Source: Saccharothrix sp. S26
GTDB taxonomy: Bacteria > Actinomycetota > Actinomycetes > Mycobacteriales > Pseudonocardiaceae
Reading direction: 5' to 3'
Length of the DNA stretch: 64,000 nt
NCBI RefSeq assembly: GCF_021390395.1
Contig: NZ_JAJUWT010000017.1
Location: 62,001-126,000, forward strand
In this document: one piece after another, positions 53,949-60,995 of the stretch
Layout: every line of letters begins with the position of its first letter
Numbering within the stretch: the first letter of the stretch is position 1
Notes under the pieces: model-generated
Told to the model about the DNA's origin: nothing
Databases searched by the model: none
What the model saw: only the letters and a program-made list of their open reading frames with translations
Program-made: the position numbers and the translations under genes

Positions 53949-55265
53949 ATGATCACGCGTAGGCTTCTCGGGCCCGCGTTGGCGGCGGTGCTCCTCACCG
54001 CGGCGGCGACCGGCACCGCGATGAGCGGGGCACTCGGCGACATCGCGCCGTCCGCGCAAGTCGGTGCCCTCGCGTCGAGCGCCGGCTGCGGCAAGGCCCC
54101 GACGTTGCGCAGTGGCACGCACACCATCCAGAGCGGTGGCAAGAGCCGCAGCTTCATCTTGCGGGTGCCGGATGGTTACGACAACGCCCGTCCGTACCGG
54201 TTGATCTTCGGGTTCCACTGGCGTGGCGGCACGATGAACGACGTGTCGTCGGGTGGTACGAGTGGGACGGCGTGGTCGTACTACGGGATGCAGGAGCAGT
54301 CGAACAACAGCGCGATCCTGGTCGCGCCGCAGGGCCTGGGCAACGGCTGGGCGAACTCCGGCGGCGAGGACGTCACGTTCACCGACGACATGATCCGGCT
54401 GATCGAGGCCGATCTCTGCGTCGACACCGCGTTGCGGTTCGCCATGGGCTTCAGCTACGGCGGTGGGATGAGCTACGCGTTGGCGTGTGCTCGGGCGACG
54501 GTGTTCCGGGCCGTGGTGGTGTACTCGGGTGCGCAGTTGAGCGGTTGTTCGGGTGGGAGCCAGCCGATCGCGTACTTCGGCATCCACGGGATCACGGACA
54601 ACGTGCTCAACATCTCGATGGGTCGGTCGTTGCGGGACAAGTTCGTGGCGAACAACGGTTGCACGCCGCAGAGCCCGCGTGAGCCGGGGCAGGGCAGCAT
54701 GTCGCACATCACGACGACGTACTCGTGCCGTGCGGGTTACCCGGTGCAGTGGGCGGCGTTCGACAACGGCCACATGCCGGGCCCGGTGGACGGCACGTAC
54801 GCCGAGAGCGGCATCCGCACCTGGACCAAGGGCGAGGCGTGGAAGTTCATCTCCCAGTTCCAGGGCGGCCCCACCACGACGACCACGACGACGACGTCCA
54901 CCACGACCACGTCCACGACGACGACCACCACCACGTCGAACCCGCCCGGTGACGGTTGCAAGGTCACCGACACGATCAACGCGTGGAACACCGGCCTGAC
55001 GTCGGAGATCGTCGTCACGAACACCGGCAGCTCGCCGATCAACGGCTGGTCCCTGGTGTTCACCCTGCCCGGCGGGCAGACCATCACCTCCGGCTGGAAC
55101 GCCTCGTACTCGCCCACCTCGGGTCAGGTCACCGCCCGGAACGTCTCCTACAACGGCACGATCGCACCCGGCGGGTCGGTCAGCATCGGCTTCCAGGCCA
55201 ACCACACCGGCAACACCGGCAAACCGGCCTCGTTCACCCTCAACGGCGTGACCTGCGCCGCCTGA
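53949..55265 (+). CDS. Secreted CE1-type (feruloyl/acetylxylan) esterase with CBM2
   Basis: Extracellular alpha/beta-hydrolase, 438 aa, probably removing ferulate or acetate from xylan. ATG 53949 has AAAAGAG at 6-nt spacing. The signal peptide runs to about residue 24. The catalytic domain (45-300) shows CGKAPTLRSGTHTI (PHB-depolymerase/LpqC-like start), FGFHWRGGTMNDV and the nucleophile Ser in AMGFSYGGGMSYALAC. HGITDNVLNISMG carries the catalytic Asp, and FDNGHMPG the His. A Thr-rich linker (about 308-333) precedes CBM2 (335-438). Exact ester is uncertain, but sharing the GH10-type operator supports a xylan role. Confidence 0.9.
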   Translation: MITRRLLGPALAAVLLTAAATGTAMSGALGDIAPSAQVGALASSAGCGKAPTLRSGTHTIQSGGKSRSFILRVPDGYDNARPYRLIFGFHWRGGTMNDVSSGGTSGTAWSYYGMQEQSNNSAILVAPQGLGNGWANSGGEDVTFTDDMIRLIEADLCVDTALRFAMGFSYGGGMSYALACARATVFRAVVVYSGAQLSGCSGGSQPIAYFGIHGITDNVLNISMGRSLRDKFVANNGCTPQSPREPGQGSMSHITTTYSCRAGYPVQWAAFDNGHMPGPVDGTYAESGIRTWTKGEAWKFISQFQGGPTTTTTTTTSTTTTSTTTTTTTSNPPGDGCKVTDTINAWNTGLTSEIVVTNTGSSPINGWSLVFTLPGGQTITSGWNASYSPTSGQVTARNVSYNGTIAPGGSVSIGFQANHTGNTGKPASFTLNGVTCAA

Positions 55266-55277
55266 TCCAACACGCGT

Positions 55278-55311
55278 GACGGAGGCGGGGCCGGACGGCT
55301 CCGCCCCCGTC
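55278..55311 (+). terminator. Hairpin after the CE1 gene
   Basis: Arms beginning GACGG-AGGCGG and ending CCGCC-CCCGTC pair with one or two mismatches around GGCCGGACGGCT; it follows the stop codon by 12 nt. Confidence 0.5.
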
Positions 55312-55448
55312 GCGTTGTCGGCGGCCCCGGCAGCCATCCCGCGTGCCGATCCCGGCCACCGAGCGCTGCCCCCCGTACCACGAAGTGCACGCGCGGACAG
55401 CGCGCGCGGCGACACGTCCGATCGGAACCCAGCGAAAGGGAGAAGAAG

Positions 55449-58142
55449 GTGAGATCAGCCAATACCGCCGTGAGGTCGTTGGTGGCCATCGCGGTGTTCG
55501 TGTCCGCTGCGCTGCTGCCGACCTCCGGCGACCACTTCCAGGCCGCGGCCGCCACCCAGGCGACCTACTACGTCGCCCCCGACGGCAACGACGCCAACCC
55601 GGGCACCGTCACCGCGCCGTTCCGGACCGTGCAGCGCGCACGGGACGTCGTCCGCACGGTGAACGCGAACATGTCCGGCGACATCTACGTGTACCTGCGC
55701 GGGGGCAACTACCCGATCAGCAGCACGGTCGAGTTCACGCCGAGCGACTCCGGCACGAACGGGTACCGGGTGGTGTACGCCGCCTACCAGAACGAGACCC
55801 CGGTGCTGACCGGTGGCGTGCAGGTGACCGGGTGGACCCAGCACGGCGGCAACATCTGGAAGGCCCCGCTCAACCGCGCCAACAAGCTGCGGGCGCTCTA
55901 CGTCAACGACAAGCGCGCGTTCATGGCCACCAAGACGATCGCCTCGCAGGGGTGCTACGGCACGTACACCGTCACCGCCGGGCAGGCATCCTGGGCCCGG
56001 GAATCGGGCTCGCAGTGCGACGGGGCCAAGTACGGCCTGAACGACCTCCCCGCCATCTCCCGCAACGCCGACGACATCGAGATCGAGACCGCGACGACGT
56101 GGACGACCGCCATCGCGGGCGTCCGCCAGGTCACCACGAGCAGCGACGGCGCGAGCCGCGTGGCGCTGTTCCAGCAGCCGGGCGCGGCGATCGCCCAGGG
56201 CGCGTTCAACGGCAACCACCAGGTCGGCGGCAGCCACAAGTTCATGAACGCCTACGAGTTCCTCGACTCACCGGGCGAGTTCTTCTTCGACAAGACGAGC
56301 AAGACCCTCTACTACTACAAGGCCGACGCCGAGAACATGGCCACGGCGACGGTCTACGCGCCGAACAACGTGTCCACGCTGCTGCGGCTCGCCGGCACGT
56401 CCACGACCAACCACGTCCGCAACATCACGTTCCAGGGCCTCACCGTGCAGCACTCCGACTGGAACCTGTTCAGCGTGGCGGGTTCGTCGTTCAAGCAGGC
56501 GCAGCAGGGCAACCTCGGCAACACCCTGTACGTCAAGGGCAACTTCCACGTCTACTACTACCGCAACGTCGACACCGTGCCGGGCATGATCCAGATCGAG
56601 AACGCCGACGGCGTCCACCTCGACCGCAACCGGGTCCAGCACACCGGCGCGGACGGCATCAGCATGGTCAACGACGTGCAGAACGCGAAGCTGACCGGGA
56701 ACGTCACCAACGACGTCGCGGGCTCCGCGATCAACGTGGGACACCCGCAGCACGTCTACATCGGTGACCACACGGCGACCAACGGCGAGAAGTACCCCGT
56801 TCAGGTCGAGGGTCTGCCCAAGAACATCGAGATCAAGAACAACCACCTCTACGACAGCGCCGTGCTGTTCAACGGGCACAGCCCCATCTCGGCGTACTTC
56901 GTGGACACGCTCACGGTGCAGCACAACAGGATCGAGAAGAGCCCGTGGTCGGGCATCACGCTGGGCTGGGGGTGGTGGAACTTCGACGGCTCGTCGGGGT
57001 CGATCGCGCCGAACCGGCCGACCACCACGGCGAGGAACAACACCATCAGCCACAACCACATCATCGACACCGTGCAGCGGCTCAGCGACACGGCCCCGAT
57101 CTACACGCTGGGCAGCCAGCCGGGTACCACGATCACCGACAACTACCTCCAAGGCGTCCCGGCCGGTCACAAGTACGGGCTGCACCCGGACGAGGGCTCG
57201 GCGTACATCACGTTCCGCGACAACGTGCTGAGCGTCGACAAGGACATCACCTGGATGATCAACTCCGACGACTTCGGGCGCAAGCACGACCTGAGCATCA
57301 CGCAGACCTACGGGCCGATCAACAAGGTGTCGCAGAAGAACCTGCCCAACAGCACCATCCAGGACATCCTCACCTACTCCGACTACGTCTGGCCCGCGGC
57401 GGCCTACGGCATCGCCGTGAACTCCGGGTTGGAGGAGCCGTACCGCAACATCCTGCCGCCGAGCGCTTCGTCCTCACCGGACTACGCCCTGCCGGCCGGC
57501 ACGTTCGCCGGCACCGGTGTCACGTCGATCCCCGTCCGCGCCATCGGTGACGCGACCAGGACGCTGTGGCTGGCTCCGCAGGGCACGACCACCTTCGCCG
57601 TCGGCCCCACGATGACCAGGGCGAGCGGCACGGCGTCGACCATCGACCTGCCGACCGCGTCCGGCGACTACCGGCTCTACGTCGTGGACGCGCAGGGCAA
57701 CCGGTCACCCGAGTCGAAGTCCATCGTGCGACGGCAGGGCGGCGGCTCCCCGCAGAACGGCACGATCGTGGGCGGTCAGTCCGGTCGGTGCGTGGACATC
57801 GCCGGCGGGAGCGCGACCAACGGCGCGCAGGCCCAGCTGTGGGACTGCCACGGCGGCACGAACCAGCGCTTCACCTACACCTCGGGCAAGCAGTTGCAGG
57901 TGTTCGGCACCAAGTGCCTGGACGCGTACAACCGGGGCACCACCAACGGCACCGCGGTCGTGATCTGGGACTGCAACGGCCAGGCGAACCAGCAGTGGAA
58001 CGTCAACGCCAACGGCACCATCACCGGCGTGCAGTCCGGCCTGTGCCTGGACGCCAACGCCAACGGCACCGCGAACGGGACCAAGATCATCCTGTGGTCC
58101 TGCGGCGGCGGGACCAACCAGCAGTGGAGCCTGCGCAACTGA
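55449..58142 (+). CDS. Secreted right-handed beta-helix enzyme (GH141-like) with C-terminal ricin/CBM13 module
   Basis: Extracellular 897-aa protein. GTG 55449 has AGGGAG upstream. Signal peptide to about 36 (HFQAAAATQ). The pattern YYVAPDGNDANPGTVTAPFR, TVQRARDVVRTVN, VYLRGGNYPISSTVEF and KLRALYVNDKRAFMATKTIA is that of beta-helix glycosidases I know from GH141 (fucosidase/xylanase; from memory). A parallel beta-helix follows (about 330-660). The last 130 residues are a CBM13 trefoil with QSGRCVDIAGG, NQRFTYT, CLDAYNRGTT, NQQWNVN and NQQWSLRN. Activity is uncertain; a pectin or xylan side-chain hydrolase fits the neighbourhood. Confidence 0.78.
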   Translation: MRSANTAVRSLVAIAVFVSAALLPTSGDHFQAAAATQATYYVAPDGNDANPGTVTAPFRTVQRARDVVRTVNANMSGDIYVYLRGGNYPISSTVEFTPSDSGTNGYRVVYAAYQNETPVLTGGVQVTGWTQHGGNIWKAPLNRANKLRALYVNDKRAFMATKTIASQGCYGTYTVTAGQASWARESGSQCDGAKYGLNDLPAISRNADDIEIETATTWTTAIAGVRQVTTSSDGASRVALFQQPGAAIAQGAFNGNHQVGGSHKFMNAYEFLDSPGEFFFDKTSKTLYYYKADAENMATATVYAPNNVSTLLRLAGTSTTNHVRNITFQGLTVQHSDWNLFSVAGSSFKQAQQGNLGNTLYVKGNFHVYYYRNVDTVPGMIQIENADGVHLDRNRVQHTGADGISMVNDVQNAKLTGNVTNDVAGSAINVGHPQHVYIGDHTATNGEKYPVQVEGLPKNIEIKNNHLYDSAVLFNGHSPISAYFVDTLTVQHNRIEKSPWSGITLGWGWWNFDGSSGSIAPNRPTTTARNNTISHNHIIDTVQRLSDTAPIYTLGSQPGTTITDNYLQGVPAGHKYGLHPDEGSAYITFRDNVLSVDKDITWMINSDDFGRKHDLSITQTYGPINKVSQKNLPNSTIQDILTYSDYVWPAAAYGIAVNSGLEEPYRNILPPSASSSPDYALPAGTFAGTGVTSIPVRAIGDATRTLWLAPQGTTTFAVGPTMTRASGTASTIDLPTASGDYRLYVVDAQGNRSPESKSIVRRQGGGSPQNGTIVGGQSGRCVDIAGGSATNGAQAQLWDCHGGTNQRFTYTSGKQLQVFGTKCLDAYNRGTTNGTAVVIWDCNGQANQQWNVNANGTITGVQSGLCLDANANGTANGTKIILWSCGGGTNQQWSLRN

Positions 58143-58163
58143 CTCCACCCCGACAGGGCCTTG

Positions 58164-58201
58164 GGCCGGTCGTCGTCCTGGCCCCAGGACGCCGACCGGC
58201 C
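58164..58201 (+). terminator. Terminator after the beta-helix gene
   Basis: GGCCGGTCG-T-CGTCCTGG and CCAGGACG-C-CGACCGGCC pair over 18 positions with one internal mismatch and a 2-nt apex (CC, so a few apical pairs open). It starts 21 nt after the stop. Confidence 0.75.
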
Positions 58202-58323
58202 AAGCCGCCGGCCGCCCTCAGGTGAGTCGACGTGGTCACGGCGTGCCGCGTCGAACCGGCGGTGCGGGCCGACGTGGACGGTGCTCTCGCCTCCGCCGAG
58301 CGCCCAGGGGGTGCCGGGCAGGA

Positions 58324-58343
58324 GCCATGACAGATGTCATGGC
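58324..58343 (+). promoter_or_regulatory. Palindromic operator GCCATGACAGATGTCATGGC
   Basis: Perfect 9-bp arms around GA, 35 nt before the ATPase start. Palindromes of the TGACA-N2-TGTCA kind commonly precede ABC exporter operons controlled by DesR-type response regulators. The fragment of such a regulator found at 58951-59023 suggests this site has lost its protein. Confidence 0.5.
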
Positions 58344-58378
58344 GCGATCGTGACGGTTGGAAGCCGGTCCGACCCGGC

Positions 58379-58950
58379 CGGGATCGCAAGCTCCACCCAT
58401 GACACACGCAACAGCCGTTCGCGCCGGAGCCGCACTGGCGATGCGCGACCTGCACAAGGCGTTCGGCGAGGTCCGGGCGGTCGACGGGGTCGACCTCACG
58501 GTGTCCCCGGGCGAGGTCGTCGCGCTGCTCGGCCCCAACGGCGCGGGCAAGTCCACGACGGTCGACATGCTGCTCGGGCTGTCCACGCCGGACCGGGGCG
58601 AGGTGACCGTGTTCGGCCGCACGCCGCGCCAGGCGGTGGCCGAGGGCGTGGTCGGCGCGATGCTCCAGAGCGGCGTGCTGCTGGACGACGCCACGGTCGC
58701 CGAGACCGTCGGCCTGATCGCGGCGCTGCACCGGCGGCCGCTGCCGGTGGCCGAGGTGCTCGACCGGGCGGGTGTCGGTGAGCTGGCCGACCGCCGTTGC
58801 ACGAAGCTGTCCGGCGGCCAGAAGCAGCGGGTGCGGTTCGCGCTCGCGCTGGTGTGCGACCCGGACCTGCTGGTGCTCGACGAGCCGACGGTGGCGATGG
58901 ACGTGGAGACCCGCCGCCAGTTCTGGCAGTCGATGCGCGAGTACACCGGC
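58379..58950 (+). pseudogene. ABC exporter ATPase, truncated (DrrA/antibiotic type)
   Basis: Starts at ATG 58379 as MTHATAVRAGAALAMRDLHK and keeps Walker A GPNGAGKSTTV, the Q-loop LQSGVLL, signature LSGGQKQRVRF and Walker B LLVLDEPTVAMD. At FWQSMREYT it stops resembling the family: the H-loop and C-terminus, normally beginning TVLFATH, are missing and the next bases belong to another gene type. The frame runs on without a stop for 180 further codons as nonsense and permease remnant. About 190 of the usual 300 residues remain. Without the H-loop His it should not be functional. Confidence 0.8.
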
Positions 58951-59023
58951 GGCGATCGGCAAGACCGGGGCGCGCACGCGGGCCGAGGCGGTCCGGGTCG
59001 CGGAGGACAACGGCTGGCTCTGA
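58951..59023 (+). pseudogene. C-terminal remnant of a DesR-type response regulator
   Basis: In the frame +1 relative to the ATPase the sequence reads AAIGKTGARTRAEAVRVAED and then NGWL and a stop (59021-59023). This is the characteristic end of the LuxR-type HTH in DesR-family regulators (IGKTGxRNRxEAxRxAxxxGWL). Only 24 codons survive. ABC exporter operons of this type usually end with such a two-component pair, so a deletion appears to have joined the ATPase to the regulator end. The junction lies near 58944-58951, at a CGGCGGC stretch. Confidence 0.65.
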
Positions 59024-59487
59024 CCACGACCGCGTGCGGGCCGCGCTGGGAGCGGAGTTCCTGGTGCACGTCGAAATCGGTGCCGCGCCCCGCAGGTCAA
59101 CCGCTCACGGTGCCGGCCGTGGTCGCCGCGATGGTCACGATCGGCGCGTCGGCGCCGGCCACCGGGCTGACCGCCGCGGACGGCCGGGGTGATCTCGCCA
59201 CGCCGGCGGCCGTCGGCGCGTCACCGCGGTTGCGGCGGGTGCTCTCGTTGAGCCGGTCCGGTGTGATCGCCGGGTCGGGCTCGCTCCTCGGGGCGGCCGT
59301 GGGCGTCTCCACCGCCGTCCTGACCGCGCTCGACCGGCGCTTCGCCGACCTGTGGCCCGCACCGGTCCCGTTCCCGATCGCGGTGCCGTGGGTGGAGGTC
59401 GGCGTCCTGGTGGTCGTCGTGCCGCTGGTCACGATGGCGGGCACCGGCCTGGTGACCCGGTCCCGGCTGCCCGTCGAACGGCCGTGA
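59024..59487 (+). pseudogene. C-terminal remnant of an FtsX-type ABC permease
   Basis: Starting right after the regulator stop, RVRAALGAEFLVHVEIGAAP (one frame) and LTVPAVVAAMVTIGASA (another) lie together, separated by a lost base near 59101. LRRVLSLSRSGVIAGSGSLL, GAAVGVSTAVLTALDRRFAD and PWVEVGVLVVVVPLV with the end TRSRLPVERP match the last two helices of actinobacterial FtsX-family permeases. Since a start, the large domain and other helices are absent, this is a second fragment in the same decayed region. Confidence 0.65.
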
Positions 59488-59696
59488 CTCCCGGCTCGGG
59501 CGGGCATTTCCCGCACCGCCGGGCTGATTGTCGGCGGGACGGCGTTCGGGTGCGTGCGTGGCGAAAACATTGCATTCTCTTCGGCGTCGTCACGCTCGAC
59601 ACGTCAGGTTGACGGACTGCGGAACGGGGGGTAAATCTCCTGGGAGGGGCCTCGATCCCCGGTGTGAACCTGAAGATTTCCTGATGAACGGAACAC

Positions 59697-60995
59697 ATGC
59701 CCAGCCCACTGGACCTGTCCCTGGTAAACGGGCCGATCCCTGTAGTCGCCACCGCTGCCGGCGCGATCGCGTTGATTTCTCTGACAATTCGGAAGAATCG
59801 GACGTGGTGGACGCGGGTCGTCCCGGTGGTGGTGCCGGTGTGCGCGGTGGTCGTGGCGGGGCTGGTGTTCCTGGTCGACCACGTGTGGAAGCCGTGGCCC
59901 GAGCCGCTGCCCGCGATCCTGGCCGTCTGGACGGGCGCGGTGCTGGTGGCGGTGTGCCTGGCCGCGGCACGGCTGCGTGCCGCGCGGTGGTGGTCACGGG
60001 TGCTGAGCGCGGTGCTGGTGCTGGTCGTGACGGCGAGCGCGGTCACCGCGGCGAACGCGTTCTTCGGCTTCTACCCCACGTCACGGGCCGTGCTCGACGC
60101 GCTCACCGACAGCCGGGTCGACCTCGACGAGGTCGCGCCGCCCGCGTCGAGCGTGGTCGAGGTGCCCGCGGGCGGCAAGCTGGCCGACGTGTGGCGCAAG
60201 CCCGCGGACCTGCCCGACCGCGGCACGGTGTCCGAGGCGAGCATCCCCGGCGGGTTCCCGGCCCGCCCGGCGTGGATCTACCTGCCTCCCGCGTACGCGG
60301 CGACGCCTCGCCCCCGGTTGCCGGTCGTGGTTCTGCTCGCGGGCCAACCCGGTTCGCCGCGCAACTGGTTCGACGCGGGCCGGCTCGCGGACAACATGGA
60401 CGCGTTCGCGCGCGGGCACGACGGGCTCGCGCCGATCGTGGTCGTGGCCGACCAGCTCGGCTCGGAGACGGCGAACCCGCTGTGCCTGGACTCGAAGCTG
60501 GGTCAGTCGGAGACCTACCTGGCCCGCGACGTGCCCGCGTGGATCAAAGGGCGGCTCACGGTCGACGACCGCCGCGAGGCCTGGACCATCGCGGGCCTCT
60601 CGCAGGGCGGCACGTGCTCGCTCCAGCTCGCCGTGCGCGCGCCGGAGGTGTACGCGAACTTCATCGACCTCTCCGGCCAGCGTGAACCGTCGCTCGGCAC
60701 GCGCGCCGAGACCGTGCGGGCCGCGTTCGACGGTGACGAGGCGGCGTTCGCGCGGGTCAACCCGATGGACGTCCTGGCCCGCGAGCGGTTCCCGCGGACC
60801 GCGGGCGTGATCGTCGCGGGCTCCGGCGACACGTCCTACCGCCAGGCCGACGCCGAGGTGTTCGACGCCTGCCGCGCGGCCGGCATGGACGTGGTGTGGA
60901 AGGAACTGCCGGGAGGCCACGACTGGAACGTGTGGCGAGCCGGTTTCTACGACTCCCTGCCGTGGCTCGCCGCGCGGACGGGGCTGAGCGGGTGA
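59697..60995 (+). CDS. Membrane-anchored alpha/beta-hydrolase (esterase-like) coupled to MprF-like gene
   Basis: 432 aa. ATG 59697 is preceded by GGAAC. Three to four N-terminal helices (VVATAAGAIALISLTI, VVPVCAVVVAGLVFLVDHV, AVWTGAVLVAVCLAAARL, VLVLVVTASAVTAANAF) anchor an outward esterase domain (about 150-430). PAWIYLPPAYAATPRPRLPV is an esterase-D-like start, WTIAGLSQGGTCSLQLAV holds the nucleophile Ser, and ELPGGHDWNVWRAG the His. It overlaps the next gene by 4 bp (GTGA). Hydrolases next to aminoacyl-lipid synthases can remove the amino acid from the lipid (AcvB in proteobacteria, a homologous hydrolase in Corynebacterium and Enterococcus), which is the preferred role here. Confidence 0.85.
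   Translation: MPSPLDLSLVNGPIPVVATAAGAIALISLTIRKNRTWWTRVVPVVVPVCAVVVAGLVFLVDHVWKPWPEPLPAILAVWTGAVLVAVCLAAARLRAARWWSRVLSAVLVLVVTASAVTAANAFFGFYPTSRAVLDALTDSRVDLDEVAPPASSVVEVPAGGKLADVWRKPADLPDRGTVSEASIPGGFPARPAWIYLPPAYAATPRPRLPVVVLLAGQPGSPRNWFDAGRLADNMDAFARGHDGLAPIVVVADQLGSETANPLCLDSKLGQSETYLARDVPAWIKGRLTVDDRREAWTIAGLSQGGTCSLQLAVRAPEVYANFIDLSGQREPSLGTRAETVRAAFDGDEAAFARVNPMDVLARERFPRTAGVIVAGSGDTSYRQADAEVFDACRAAGMDVVWKELPGGHDWNVWRAGFYDSLPWLAARTGLSG

Noticed and set aside
54880-54940. ACC/ACG repeats here and at about 19525-19605, 40475-40504 and 53176-53214 as possible satellite or CRISPR-like repeats
   Set aside because: They are in-frame poly-Thr linkers between catalytic and CBM2 domains.
58379-59487. 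A novel fused ABC ATPase-permease protein
   Set aside because: The pieces are in different frames and lack the H-loop; a decayed junction explains it better.
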